DNA of 64,000 bases from Butyrivibrio sp. Lineage in GTDB: Bacteria; Bacillota; Clostridia; Lachnospirales; Lachnospiraceae. Positions 36,936 through 48,170 of the stretch are shown here, one piece after another (the first letter of the stretch is position 1; each line of letters starts with the position of its first letter). The notes beneath the pieces were generated by a model. The model was not told the DNA's origin. It made no database searches and saw only the letters and a list, made by a program, of their open reading frames with translations. Both the position numbers and the translations under genes were made by a program. The stretch is taken from positions 62,001 through 126,000 of the forward strand of contig JAFXTN010000009.1 of assembly GCA_017535785.1 (NCBI GenBank), written 5' to 3'.

Positions 36936-37913
36936 ATGGAAAACTTACTTTTTAGCTTAAACGTCACATTGCCGATATTTCTCTTAATGGTGCTGGGTTA
37001 TGTCTTTAATAAGCTCGGCATCATAGATGAGAAGGCAGCATCATGGATGAACAAATTTGTATTCAAGATAGCCCTTCCCGTATTGGTGTTTAAAGATCTT
37101 GCAAGCCAGGATTTTGCAGGCACTTGGGATGGGAAATTTGTTTTATTCTGTTTCTTTGTAACAGCAGTCAGCATAGCTGTTATATCTCTTATTTCAGGAT
37201 TTATCGTAAAAGAAAGATCGAAAAGAGGAGAGTTTATTCAAGGTGCTTACAGAAGTAGCGCAGCTCTACTCGGAATAGCTTTTATCCACAATATTTACGG
37301 TGAGATGAGTTCCGGAATGGGACCTTTGATGATACTTGGCAGCGTTCCGCTCTACAATATATTTGCTGTCATTATTCTCATGGTCACTGCAGAAGAAACA
37401 GATGATAATGAAAAAAATGAGCAAGCAAAAGACAAAAAGCAGCTTATAAAGAGCACGCTTATAGGGATAATCAAAAATCCTATCATTATAGGGATCATGA
37501 TAGGAATGATATGGTCGATAGTACATATTCCGCAACCTAAGATATTTGCTTCTTTAGTTGATAATCTGGCAAGGCTTGCGACTCCGCTCGGGCTGATGGC
37601 GATGGGGGCTGCCTTTGATGTAAAGAAAGCTCTGAATGAAATGAAACCGGCTTTTATTGCATCTTTTATAAAGCTCTTTGTACTTGTAATGATATTCATG
37701 CCGATAGCTGTAAAGCTGGGATTCTCGGGAGAACAGCTGATAGCAATACTAGTGATGCTGGGATCTGCTACAACGGTTAGCTGCTATATCATGGCGAAAA
37801 GTATGGGACATGAAGGAACACTAAGCAGCAGTATAGTAATGCTTACAACCTTCGGATGCTCTTTTTCACTGACATTCTGGCTCTTTATCCTAAAATCACT
37901 TGGACTTGTATAA
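36936..37913 (+). CDS. AEC-family (auxin efflux carrier-like) transporter
   Basis: A 325-residue membrane protein with about 10 hydrophobic segments in two inverted halves. It has PIFLLMVLGYVFNKLGIIDE at the start, the helix-break region QGAYRSSAALLGIAF near 100, and GSATTVSCYIMAKSMGHEG near 290, all typical of the AEC family that exports or exchanges small organic acids. The substrate cannot be told. It begins 10 bases after exoA and ends at a strong terminator, so it is the last gene of this plus-strand run. Confidence 0.9.
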   Translation: MENLLFSLNVTLPIFLLMVLGYVFNKLGIIDEKAASWMNKFVFKIALPVLVFKDLASQDFAGTWDGKFVLFCFFVTAVSIAVISLISGFIVKERSKRGEFIQGAYRSSAALLGIAFIHNIYGEMSSGMGPLMILGSVPLYNIFAVIILMVTAEETDDNEKNEQAKDKKQLIKSTLIGIIKNPIIIGIMIGMIWSIVHIPQPKIFASLVDNLARLATPLGLMAMGAAFDVKKALNEMKPAFIASFIKLFVLVMIFMPIAVKLGFSGEQLIAILVMLGSATTVSCYIMAKSMGHEGTLSSSIVMLTTFGCSFSLTFWLFILKSLGLV

Positions 37914-37930
37914 ATAAAAAATGCAAAATT

Positions 37931-37961
37931 AAGGCGTAGCACAAATAGCTACGCCTTTTAT
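37931..37961. terminator. Bidirectional terminator
   Basis: AAGGCGTAGC (37931-37940) pairs with GCTACGCCTT (37948-37957), with a T-run on the plus side and an A-run upstream that serves the minus side. It lies between the convergent AEC and hydrolase genes. Confidence 0.85.
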
Positions 37962-37984
37962 AATATCCAAAACTATTAAAAACA

Positions 37985-38911
37985 TTAGAATTCTGTGGAT
38001 TCAAGGAATTTACGTATCTTACCCCAGAAATTATCCGGATCTTTTACAACTGCCTCAATATGTTCCGAACCGAGGATCATACAATATTTCTTGGGACATT
38101 TTGCTGCCTCGTAGAGAGTTGAGCACATATGCGGATCGATCAGAGTATCATCATCTCCGTGGATGAAAAGAGTCGGTGTCTCGGATCTCTTTACAGCATC
38201 AACGGGATTAACTTTGTTAATATCAAAGCCCGAACGAAGCAGGATCACTATCCTTGAAATGAAAAGAGCTATCGGAAGCGGTACAAATGAACCCTTGAAC
38301 AGCTTATAAGAAGAAGCAAATTGCTCAACAAGTCTTGAGTAAGAGCTGTCCGATATTGCAGCCTTTACGTTTGAAGGAAGATTTTCGCCTGTAGTCATGA
38401 GTGTTGTTGCAGCACCCATGGACATTCCGTGTAAAAGAATATGTGCATCGGGATCTCTTTTGACGATCCAATAGATCCATTCCATTATATCGAGCCTGTC
38501 ATCGTAGCCGTAACCGACATATTTTCCTTCGCTCTTACCAAAACCGCGAAGATCCGGAAGAAGGCAGTTGATGCCGTTTTCAAGATAGTGCTTGGCGTAG
38601 ATGCCGCAGTATTCTGAATTATTCCAGATACCGTGAATGAGAATAACGTATTTATGGCTTTCTATTCCGGATGGAATATAAGAAGCATGTAATCTGAGAC
38701 CGTCGATACTGTCTATATACATGTCGCGTTTATCCTGATGATTTCTGATAAACAGCCTTCCGTTTGTGATCTCGGGACTGAAGTCAGGATCACTGTCTTT
38801 GTGCTGATGCGGAAGTGAAGAAATATTATAAATATAGTTGCTGAAAGCATATATGCCACTGAATATGGCAGATGCGATTCCAAGCTTTAGAAAAAAGTTC
38901 TTTTTAGCCAT
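37985..38911 (-). CDS. Alpha/beta hydrolase, membrane-anchored
   Basis: A 308-residue serine hydrolase with an N-terminal membrane segment (about 10-28). The fold signatures are an oxyanion HGIWNNSEY near 92, the nucleophile elbow HGMSMGA (Ser near 161), an Asp in IHGDDDTLIDP, and a His near LGSEHIE. It resembles the YqkD/BAAT-like group of Firmicute esterases. With the active site after a single N-terminal helix it would face outside. The start at 38911 has GGAAGGAACTACA ahead. The substrate is unknown. Confidence 0.85.
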   Translation of the reverse strand: MAKKNFFLKLGIASAIFSGIYAFSNYIYNISSLPHQHKDSDPDFSPEITNGRLFIRNHQDKRDMYIDSIDGLRLHASYIPSGIESHKYVILIHGIWNNSEYCGIYAKHYLENGINCLLPDLRGFGKSEGKYVGYGYDDRLDIMEWIYWIVKRDPDAHILLHGMSMGAATTLMTTGENLPSNVKAAISDSSYSRLVEQFASSYKLFKGSFVPLPIALFISRIVILLRSGFDINKVNPVDAVKRSETPTLFIHGDDDTLIDPHMCSTLYEAAKCPKKYCMILGSEHIEAVVKDPDNFWGKIRKFLESTEF

Positions 38912-39050
38912 TGTAGTTCCTTCCTATTTTGCGTTTTATCCAAATTATGCTGATAAGGATACATATATATTATCATTTTTTTTGAAAATAATCGCATTTT
39001 TCCATTTTCTTTTTCCAAAGAATGGTTTATATTAGTTTATGTAATGTTGA

Positions 39051-40589
<1,539 letters not shown>

Positions 40590-40634
40590 AACTGTGTTAT
40601 ACTCTTCATGAATCAGATATCATGGAGACTACAG

Positions 40635-42149
40635 ATGGGTTTTAATTCCTTTAAATTTATATTGCTATTCCTGCCAATCCTATTGGCAGGATGGCATATG
40701 CTTAACAGAATTCACAAATATACAGTGGCAGACGGGTTTCTGACTCTTATGTCACTGTATTTCTATTACACATTCGGCACATCTTTTCTTGTTGTGCTCA
40801 TCTTCAGTATCTGTGTAAATTACCTCTTAAGCTTCATAATGACCAAGGCAGAAGCGAAATATCTAAAAGCGCTCAAGGTTATAGGCGTTTTGTTTAATCT
40901 CGCGCTCTTGTTCTATTTCAAATATCTGGGATTCTTTGTTGATAATATAAATGCCGTGTCAGGAGCCGGACTTTCGGTAAAAGAGATCCTTATGCCGATT
41001 GGAATAAGCTTTTATACCTTCGGACAGATATCCTTTATCATCGACAGGGCAAACGGCGAAGCACCGCACTATCCTATTCTTCAATACGTTATGTACACCG
41101 TGTATTTCCCGAAGCTCATACAGGGACCGATCGCATTCCACAAAGAAATGATCGATCAGTTTAGAGATAAAGAGCGTAGAACCTTTGATCCGGATAATTT
41201 TGCAAAAGGAATGATGTCTTTTATCATTGGCCTTTCCAAAAAGGTATTGCTTGCAGATACACTCGCAAGGGTTGCTAATTACGGATTTGAGCAGACATTT
41301 TATCTTGATACACTGACAGTGATCGCAGTCATGCTGGCATATACATTCCAGATATACCTTGATTTCTCAGGCTACTGCGATATGGCAAACGGCGTGAGCC
41401 TTATGCTTGGATTTGAGCTTCCGGTTAACTTTAACTCTCCGTACAAGGCTTCCACGGCAAAAGAGCTGTGGCAGCGCTGGCACATGACACTATCGAGATT
41501 CTTTATCAAATACGTATATATTCCGCTTGGGGGCAGCAGAAAAGGCAAACGCCGCACAGTGATAAATGTCCTTATAGTATTTGTACTTAGCGGATTGTGG
41601 CACGGAGCAGGCTGGACATATATCTGTTGGGGCCTTATGCAGGGTCTTTTGGTTGTATGGGATGACCTTGGAATAGTCGGAGTTGATGACGAAACAGGCA
41701 AGAAGAAAAAGTACCTGTTTAGAGAAACTCCGTTGATAACCGTTCCGAGAGCTGTAGGAAATGCTTTTACATTCTTAATGTTTGTTATATCTCTCGTGTT
41801 CTTTAGATCCGCGAACCTTGGATATGCATTCGGAATGTTTAAAAGAGCTTTCTTCTGGACCTATCCCGGATTCCTCACAAGGACGGCAGGACAGCTTGAG
41901 ATGTCGGAGAACTATGTGCTCAGGCAGATATTTACAAGACTTGGGATCGGAAGTGCAAGCACAGTACTTATGATAACAATGATCGTATATATTCTTATCG
42001 GCGCTTTTGTCATGACAAGAAAAAATACGCAGGAGATCATAAAAGACGCTAAATTTGATAAAAAGAGCGTGGCGTTCTTTGCCATCCTTTTCATTTTGTC
42101 ATTTATATCTATTTCAAACGTCAGCACTTTTATTTACTTCAAATTCTGA
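40635..42149 (+). CDS. MBOAT-family membrane O-acyltransferase
   Basis: Transfers acyl groups across the membrane to extracellular polymers, like AlgI and DltB. From ATG at 40635 (GGAG seven bases ahead, replacing the ATG at 40608 that lacks one) it has 504 residues and about 11 membrane segments. The catalytic His is His323 in VLSGLWHGAGWTYICWG, with the second conserved His283 in RWHMTLSRF. The opening FNSFKFILLFLPI is characteristic. The next gene is an SGNH-type partner, the usual pair. The substrate polymer is unknown. Confidence 0.92.
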   Translation: MGFNSFKFILLFLPILLAGWHMLNRIHKYTVADGFLTLMSLYFYYTFGTSFLVVLIFSICVNYLLSFIMTKAEAKYLKALKVIGVLFNLALLFYFKYLGFFVDNINAVSGAGLSVKEILMPIGISFYTFGQISFIIDRANGEAPHYPILQYVMYTVYFPKLIQGPIAFHKEMIDQFRDKERRTFDPDNFAKGMMSFIIGLSKKVLLADTLARVANYGFEQTFYLDTLTVIAVMLAYTFQIYLDFSGYCDMANGVSLMLGFELPVNFNSPYKASTAKELWQRWHMTLSRFFIKYVYIPLGGSRKGKRRTVINVLIVFVLSGLWHGAGWTYICWGLMQGLLVVWDDLGIVGVDDETGKKKKYLFRETPLITVPRAVGNAFTFLMFVISLVFFRSANLGYAFGMFKRAFFWTYPGFLTRTAGQLEMSENYVLRQIFTRLGIGSASTVLMITMIVYILIGAFVMTRKNTQEIIKDAKFDKKSVAFFAILFILSFISISNVSTFIYFKF

Positions 42150-42178
42150 TCATCGGATATATATTAAAGATTAAAAAC

Positions 42179-43273
42179 ATGAAAAAAGAAAACAATGCTT
42201 CAAATTTCATAAAAAAACTTGGCATCACAGTACTTGTGCTTGCGGTACTCATCGCAGGGACAGTGTACGTCTTTGATCCTTTTTACCACTATCACAAACC
42301 GTGGTTTGGAATGAAGGCGGTCCTTAACGACAAGGAATATCAGTGTGTCGGAAGCCTTAGAAACTTCGATTACAATGCTCTCATTGTGGGTTCTTCAGTT
42401 ATGGAGAACAATAACAATGCCTGGTATGACGAAGCCTATAATGTAAAGTCGATCAAGGCGATAAGATCATACGGAGCAACCGCAGATCTTTGCTATCTCG
42501 TCGATGAAGCGTTCAAAGATCATGATATAAAATATGTCTTTTACAACATAGATCCGTCGTCTTTATCCGCGGATGCCGAGACAACCTATGAGTCTACAGG
42601 TTGTCCCATGTACCTGTATGACAATAATCCTTTTAATGATGTACAGTATCTTTTTAATAAAGACGTATTGATGGAAAAGATCCCTTACCAGCTCGTCAAT
42701 GCGATGTCGTCAGACTATGATGAAGGGCTTTCCTATAACTGGGCAAAATGGAAGGAGTTCGGTCCTCATATGGCGCTTGGTCTCTACTATAGACCGAGAG
42801 AAGTTGCCGAAATGATGGAAGAGACCGCTTACAGAGAGAATCTAGAGAAGAATATAGCTCTTTTGACAAGCGAAGTTGCGGAACATCCCGATACACAGTT
42901 CATATTCTTCTATCCGGTTTATTCGATGCTTTGGTGGGACGGTATAGTAAGAACGGGCGAAAGGGATGCTTATATTTACAATGAAAAAGAGATGACGAAG
43001 GCTCTTTTGCAATACGACAATGTCCGTGTTTTCTGTTTCCAAAACGACAGAGATATCGCGACAAATCTAGAATATTACATGGATTCGCTTCATTTTTCTC
43101 CCGAGATCAACAAGCTCATGCTTGATAAGATCGTGCGCGGAGAAGGTGAGATGACCTTGGACAATTACGAAGAAGTGATCGATGGAGTAAAGGATTTTTC
43201 CGAAACGATAGTTAGCGAATTGATACTACCGTACGAGGAAAAAGACATGCTTACGTACGAAATTATTGAATAA
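42179..43273 (+). CDS. Membrane-anchored SGNH-type protein, probable MBOAT partner
   Basis: A 364-residue protein with an N-terminal membrane helix (about 14-34) and an extracellular domain. The SGNH-like signs are a Ser in LIVGSSVMENN (near residue 70) and the C-terminal catalytic-type pair DSLHFSPE (Asp and His near 302-305). DltD and AlgJ/X-type proteins have the same layout and finish the acyl transfer started by the MBOAT protein. It is 29 bases after that gene. The short Tyr/Asp-rich middle is not recognised. Confidence 0.78.
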   Translation: MKKENNASNFIKKLGITVLVLAVLIAGTVYVFDPFYHYHKPWFGMKAVLNDKEYQCVGSLRNFDYNALIVGSSVMENNNNAWYDEAYNVKSIKAIRSYGATADLCYLVDEAFKDHDIKYVFYNIDPSSLSADAETTYESTGCPMYLYDNNPFNDVQYLFNKDVLMEKIPYQLVNAMSSDYDEGLSYNWAKWKEFGPHMALGLYYRPREVAEMMEETAYRENLEKNIALLTSEVAEHPDTQFIFFYPVYSMLWWDGIVRTGERDAYIYNEKEMTKALLQYDNVRVFCFQNDRDIATNLEYYMDSLHFSPEINKLMLDKIVRGEGEMTLDNYEEVIDGVKDFSETIVSELILPYEEKDMLTYEIIE

Positions 43274-43291
43274 CGGTATTACCTGATTATA

Positions 43292-43332
43292 TGGTATACT
43301 ATAAGGCACAAAGACTGTTTATTTGTGCCTTA
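43292..43332 (+). promoter_or_regulatory. Extended -10 promoter and hairpin ahead of murG
   Basis: TGGTATACT (43292-43300) is an extended -10 element. TAAGGCACAAA (43302-43312) pairs exactly with TTTGTGCCTTA (43322-43332) just beyond it. Either the hairpin ends the upstream MBOAT/SGNH transcript or it starts the murG leader; the lack of a T-run leaves this open. Confidence 0.5.
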
Positions 43333-43360
43333 GTATTATTTATGGAAGAAGGAACAGAAG

Positions 43361-44449
43361 TTGAGTGACAATGCTACCAAAAGAATCGTGCTGACAGGAG
43401 GCGGAAGCGCAGGACATGTAACACCGAATATTGCGCTTATACCCGCTCTTAAGAAGGCAGGATACGAGATTTTTTATATAGGATCTTATAACGGAATCGA
43501 GAAAAAGCTTATCGAGGACTACAATATCCCTTATTTCGGGATAGCCACAGGTAAGCTCAGAAGATACTTCGATCCCAAGAATTTTTCAGATCCTTTCAGA
43601 GTTCTCAAGGGTTTTGGAGAAGCCAAAAAGCTTCTTAGGACAATAAAGCCGGACATAGTATTCTCTAAAGGCGGTTTTGTCAGTGTTCCTGTAGTAAGAG
43701 CGGCAGGAGCTCTTAAAATTCCTTATATAGTACATGAATCGGATATGACTCCCGGGCTTGCCAACAGGCTTAGCATGACGGGAGCTAAGAGAATATGCTG
43801 TAATTTCCCGGAGACAATGAGACTTCTTCCCGCGGAGAAGGCTGTTCTTACCGGAACGCCCATAAGAGAAGAGCTTGGAATGGGTTCAGCCGAAGCAGGA
43901 AAGAAATTATGCGAATTTACCGATGATAAGCCTGTTCTTATGGTTATCGGAGGAAGCCTTGGCGCGCAGTCCGTAAATGAAACAGTAAGATACGCACTTC
44001 CCAGACTCCTTCCCAACTTCAACGTTGTACATATCTGCGGAAAAGAGAAAATGGATAACCTAAAGCTCACTGTTCCCGGATATAAGCAGTTCGAGTACGT
44101 AAAGAACGAGTTAAAAGACATATTTGCAATGGCGGATATCGTGGTATCAAGAGCAGGTGCGAACTCAATCTGTGAGCTCCTTGCACTTAAAAAGCCCAAT
44201 ATCCTTATTCCATTGTCTACAAAATCAAGCAGAGGAGATCAGATGCTCAACGCTAAGTCTTTTGAACAGCAGGGCTTCTCACTTGTTATAGATAACGACG
44301 ATCTTGATGAAGATATTCTTGTTGAGACTATAGAGGATCTCTATGAGAGAAGAGCAGACTTTATAGATAATATGAGCAAGAGCAATCTTCACAGCGCGAC
44401 CAATACCATTGTCGAGCTTATTGACAATGAGGTAAACGGAAATCAATAA
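43361..44449 (+). CDS. murG: UDP-N-acetylglucosamine--lipid-intermediate transferase MurG
   Basis: Adds GlcNAc to lipid I to form lipid II at the inner membrane face. The 362 residues show the N-terminal loop LTGGGSAGHVTPNIAL (about 11-26), DIVFSKGGFVSVP, VIGGSLGAQSVNE near 196 and the GT28 C-terminal SRAGANSICELLALKKPNILIPL (quoted SRAGANSICEL). The start is TTG at 43361; no in-frame ATG is near. It is isolated from the mur/dcw cluster here, which is less common. Confidence 0.95.
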   Translation: MSDNATKRIVLTGGGSAGHVTPNIALIPALKKAGYEIFYIGSYNGIEKKLIEDYNIPYFGIATGKLRRYFDPKNFSDPFRVLKGFGEAKKLLRTIKPDIVFSKGGFVSVPVVRAAGALKIPYIVHESDMTPGLANRLSMTGAKRICCNFPETMRLLPAEKAVLTGTPIREELGMGSAEAGKKLCEFTDDKPVLMVIGGSLGAQSVNETVRYALPRLLPNFNVVHICGKEKMDNLKLTVPGYKQFEYVKNELKDIFAMADIVVSRAGANSICELLALKKPNILIPLSTKSSRGDQMLNAKSFEQQGFSLVIDNDDLDEDILVETIEDLYERRADFIDNMSKSNLHSATNTIVELIDNEVNGNQ

Positions 44450-44559
44450 AATTTCTAAAAAAATTCGGAAATATTTATAGGCATTCTTTACGCTTTTTTG
44501 TTAAATGAGTTATCATATAATTAGAAAAGTTTTTTCTTCTACAGAACAGAGGAAAGCAA

Positions 44560-46482
44560 ATGACTATGAATGTGGAGAGTTATCTTAGTTCATACAGTCC
44601 CGTCGGCGACATTCTAGTAATGGCGATACTCATGGTTATCTCCGTTCTTATTCATGTTGCATATATCAAGCAGAGCAGAGAATTTACCATATTCAAATAT
44701 ATTATGATAAGTCTTACGGCTGCTGCTATATGCAATATATTATTTCATCAGTTTATTGGGCATGTATCTGCCATTTCACTTCCCATGGTCTATCTACTCA
44801 GGGTTTTGTATCATTTTCTTCTCTATGCAAACCTTGGATTATATGTTGTATACATGAGAAATCCCTTCCAGCTCATTCAAAAAGGCGAGCAGATATATGA
44901 GTTTATTGCTGCTATTGCCGCTGTTAGCATTGTTCTCGTGGAAATAGGTCAGACTATCACGAAAACCGGATTCTATATTGATAAAAACGGCAATGTCAAC
45001 ACAGGTCATGAAGCGTTTGCGGTCGGTTATTCATTTATGGTGCTGCTTCTTTTGTATCTTCTTATCAGGTACAGGAACAGGACTTACAGGCCGGTAGTAA
45101 CCGCTTTTATCGGTGTAATTGCAGTTGCTGCTCTGGTCATGTTTATTCAGGCCAATCACAGGCAGCAGTCTTTTACAACGGCAACTTTTTTATTCCCTGT
45201 AATAGCAGTATTATATCTTCTTCATGCCAATCCCTATGATCTTGAGTGGGGATCATTGCACGTGGATTCTTTTGAAGAGAGAATAGGAACCGCTGCAAAG
45301 AAAAAGAAAGGCATTTTGGTATTCAGCCTGTTCATGCATGAATTTGAAAAGAACAATCGTAAGTACCCTAAAGAGATCAGAGAAAAGCTAAGACAGGTTA
45401 CGATGGATTTCTTTAGAGGAGGAACACTTTTCCAGATATCTCCTGGTAGAATGATACTTATCGTAGAAAAGGAGATCAATCCCGATCACGAGACGAAAAC
45501 AGTTAAGATGATGCAGCTCTTCCACGAGCAGCACAATATATACAGGAACGATTATAAGATCGTTTTCATGGAATCAAGTAATAGCATAAAAGAACCTGGA
45601 GATTATCTAAGACTTATAGAATATGTCGAAAAAAGAATGCCGGAAAAAGAAATCAAAATGGTTCAGCAGGAGGATATAGAGAAATACTACGAGCATAAAT
45701 ACATAGTGGAACAGCTCGCGGATATAAATGAGAAAAACGATCCCAATGATCCGAGAGTTCTTGTGTATTGCCAGCCGGTTTATAATATAGCGACGGAAAG
45801 CTATGATACGGCTGAAGCGTTGATGAGAATAAAGCTTGATGATCTTGGAATGGTATTTCCGGATAGATTTATTCCAATCGCGGAGAGTCATAATTATATA
45901 AACGTGCTTACAATGATAATATTGTCGAAGACCTGTAAGCAGATAAAGAAACTTATAAGCACAGGATATTACATATCGAGAATTTCGGTGAATTTCTCAG
46001 TTATAGACATACGAGACAGAGATTTCTGCAGAAAAGTCAGAAATATAGTAAGCGGCTGCGAAATTCCTTATGATAAGCTCGCCATCGAGATTACCGAAAG
46101 TCAGAATGAAAAAGACTTTATCGAAGTAAAAGAAAAGATCTATGAGCTAAAGAAGAGCGGTATCACTTTCTATCTGGATGATTTCGGAACAGGTTACTCC
46201 AACTTTGAGAGAATTTTGGAAATCCCGTTTGATATCATAAAATTTGACAGATCGCTCGTAACTGCAAGCAGAAACGATAGAAAATCGGAAACCGTTGTAT
46301 CGCACCTTGCACATATGTTTAATGAGCTTGACTATGACGTATTGTATGAAGGAGTAGAGGATGAGGAAGATGAGAATCGCTGCGTAACTATGTTTGCAGG
46401 ATATCTTCAGGGATATAAGTATTCCAAACCAATACCTATAGAGCAGCTCACAGATTTTTTGGAGAGAAGGATAGAGATATAA
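44560..46482 (+). CDS. Membrane EAL-domain c-di-GMP phosphodiesterase
   Basis: A 640-residue protein with seven N-terminal membrane segments (about 15-225), a cytoplasmic linker region that may be a degenerate GGDEF-like fold (255-385), and an EAL domain (about 390-635). The catalytic and metal residues appear complete: EALMR, SVNFSVID, LAIEITES, LDDFGTGYSN, IIKFDRSL, LYEGVED and LQGYKYSKP, so it should hydrolyse c-di-GMP. The membrane part probably senses an unknown signal. ATG at 44560 follows AGAGGAAAGCAA. It is 110 bases after murG and ends at a strong hairpin. Confidence 0.9.
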   Translation: MTMNVESYLSSYSPVGDILVMAILMVISVLIHVAYIKQSREFTIFKYIMISLTAAAICNILFHQFIGHVSAISLPMVYLLRVLYHFLLYANLGLYVVYMRNPFQLIQKGEQIYEFIAAIAAVSIVLVEIGQTITKTGFYIDKNGNVNTGHEAFAVGYSFMVLLLLYLLIRYRNRTYRPVVTAFIGVIAVAALVMFIQANHRQQSFTTATFLFPVIAVLYLLHANPYDLEWGSLHVDSFEERIGTAAKKKKGILVFSLFMHEFEKNNRKYPKEIREKLRQVTMDFFRGGTLFQISPGRMILIVEKEINPDHETKTVKMMQLFHEQHNIYRNDYKIVFMESSNSIKEPGDYLRLIEYVEKRMPEKEIKMVQQEDIEKYYEHKYIVEQLADINEKNDPNDPRVLVYCQPVYNIATESYDTAEALMRIKLDDLGMVFPDRFIPIAESHNYINVLTMIILSKTCKQIKKLISTGYYISRISVNFSVIDIRDRDFCRKVRNIVSGCEIPYDKLAIEITESQNEKDFIEVKEKIYELKKSGITFYLDDFGTGYSNFERILEIPFDIIKFDRSLVTASRNDRKSETVVSHLAHMFNELDYDVLYEGVEDEEDENRCVTMFAGYLQGYKYSKPIPIEQLTDFLERRIEI

Positions 46483-46509
46483 CAAGATCATAAAGAAGGC
46501 AAAATAAAA

Positions 46510-46531
46510 GGCTGAGCAGAAATGCTCAGCC
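46510..46531. terminator. Bidirectional terminator
   Basis: GGCTGAGCA (46510-46518) pairs with TGCTCAGCC (46523-46531) around GAAA, followed by TTGTTTATTTT, with A-rich sequence before it. It serves the convergent EAL and rubrerythrin genes. Confidence 0.88.
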
Positions 46532-46546
46532 TTGTTTATTTTATAA

Positions 46547-47086
46547 TTAGCCAAAATATCTCTTTAAGAGACCTTCAAATGCTTTGCCGTGTCTAGCCTC
46601 ATCTCTTCCGATCTCATGAACTGCGTCATGGATAGCATCGAGATCAAGCGCTTTTGCCTTCTTAGCAAGATCTGCACGACCCTGTGTTGCGCCATACTCG
46701 GCATCAGCACGAAGCTCGAGGTTCTTCTTGGTAGAGTCTGTAAGAACTTCTCCAAGCATCTCAGCGAAGTGAGCAGCGTGCTCAGCTTCTTCCCAAGCAG
46801 CCTTCTCATAGAAAGCTCCAATCTCAGGATAACCCTCTCTGATAGCAACACGAGACATAGCAAGATACATTCCGACTTCAGAACACTCACCGTTGAACAT
46901 CTCGCGAAGACCGTTCTTTATCTCTTCAGGTGCCTCACTAGCTACACCGAGAACATGCTCGCATGCCCAAACTTTATCGCCCTCCTGCTTAGTAAACTTG
47001 GAAGCGGGAGCCTTACATACGGGACAAGCCTCCGGGGGCTGATCGCCTTCATGAACATAGCCACAAACCTGACATACCCATTTCAT
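46547..47086 (-). CDS. Reverse rubrerythrin
   Basis: A 179-residue non-haem iron protein that reduces hydrogen peroxide and oxygen in anaerobes. The rubredoxin-like iron site (CxxC pair Cys5/Cys8 and Cys21/Cys24, in KWVCQVCGYVHEGDQPPEACPVC) lies at the N-terminus and the ferritin-like di-iron domain follows (about 40-178). This is the reverse order of classical rubrerythrin and matches the oxygen-inducible Clostridium proteins. It implies a strict anaerobe with oxygen defence. Its 207-base upstream gap is shared with a divergent rpiR gene; no clear PerR box is visible. Confidence 0.93.
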   Translation of the reverse strand: MKWVCQVCGYVHEGDQPPEACPVCKAPASKFTKQEGDKVWACEHVLGVASEAPEEIKNGLREMFNGECSEVGMYLAMSRVAIREGYPEIGAFYEKAAWEEAEHAAHFAEMLGEVLTDSTKKNLELRADAEYGATQGRADLAKKAKALDLDAIHDAVHEIGRDEARHGKAFEGLLKRYFG

Positions 47087-47293
47087 AGAAATATTCTCCT
47101 TTCACAATTAAATAGTCCAAAATTCATTCTGCCTATTTGACTATACCACAAAGAAGGTACCAATAGTTCGCTTTTATAAAACTTTAATGGGTGATAATAA
47201 AAACTTTGAAAATTAATTTCATGCTATATAGAAAAGTGCGATATACTATTCATATATCGGTTATAGTATCAATAATACATAGCGGAGGCGCCT

Positions 47294-48163
47294 ATGAATA
47301 TTGTCAGTGAGAAAATCAAAAGTTGCTATAATTCTTTGCCTTCATCAGAAAAGGCCGTAGCTGATTATGTTCTGGAAAGAAAAGGAGATCTTTTCCAATA
47401 TCCGATAAAGGAACTGGCAAGATTGTCAGGAACGACGCAGGCTTCGTGGACTCGCTTTGCGCAAGCCATAGGATACAGCGGATTAAAAGAACTTAAGAAC
47501 GCGTACTATGAGGAGATCACGACATCTCTTCAGCAGGCGGAAAAAGGCGGCCCCAGGATTTCTTTTAAAGACGTCAATGAATATACGTCGCTTCAATCGA
47601 TCGCGGACAATATCTGCGCCACAAGTGTACAGGCGATCCAGACAACGTACAGACTGTTTGATGCAGGTACGTTTAATGAAGTTGTGACAAGACTTGTGGG
47701 AGCCAGACAGATTCAGATATTCGGTGTAGGAACAGCGGGAATTGCAGCGTACGATCTCTATTGTAAGCTTCGCAGGATCCATTATAATGTTGTATTTGAT
47801 CAGGATCATCACATGAATATGATGACAATCTCGCAGGCGCAGGCAAATGATGTTATACTGTTCTTTAGCGACAACGCCAAGAACAAGGAAATAATGCAGC
47901 TCTATAATATTGCAAAAGGTACGGAGGCTACGCTTGTTGCAATAACTAAGCTCGGAAACAATCCGCTTACGACGGGGTGCGATATGGTGCTTTTTGCGAC
48001 ATCGCCCGAGATAGATAAGAAGAGCGGCATCACAAGCTCTCGTTTTGCACAGCTTTTCCTTGTTGATACGCTTTATACTGCGGTGGCCAATCGCGATTAT
48101 GAAAATATAAAAGACTATCTTAAATACTCATATGAGGTATTTAACGAAACCAACAAGGAGTAG
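47294..48163 (+). CDS. RpiR/MurR-family transcription regulator
   Basis: A 289-residue regulator with an N-terminal helix-turn-helix (about 1-77; KAVADYVLERKGDLFQYPIKELARLSG quoted in part as PIKELARLSGTTQASWTRF) and a C-terminal SIS sugar-phosphate-binding domain (about 110-245, IFGVGTAGIAAYDLYCKL). Family members sense phosphosugars. It is the first gene of an operon with luxS and mtnN; its stop is 7 bases before the luxS start, so a link between sugar status and methyl recycling is inferred. Confidence 0.92.
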   Translation: MNIVSEKIKSCYNSLPSSEKAVADYVLERKGDLFQYPIKELARLSGTTQASWTRFAQAIGYSGLKELKNAYYEEITTSLQQAEKGGPRISFKDVNEYTSLQSIADNICATSVQAIQTTYRLFDAGTFNEVVTRLVGARQIQIFGVGTAGIAAYDLYCKLRRIHYNVVFDQDHHMNMMTISQAQANDVILFFSDNAKNKEIMQLYNIAKGTEATLVAITKLGNNPLTTGCDMVLFATSPEIDKKSGITSSRFAQLFLVDTLYTAVANRDYENIKDYLKYSYEVFNETNKE

Positions 48164-48170
48164 AGACTTA

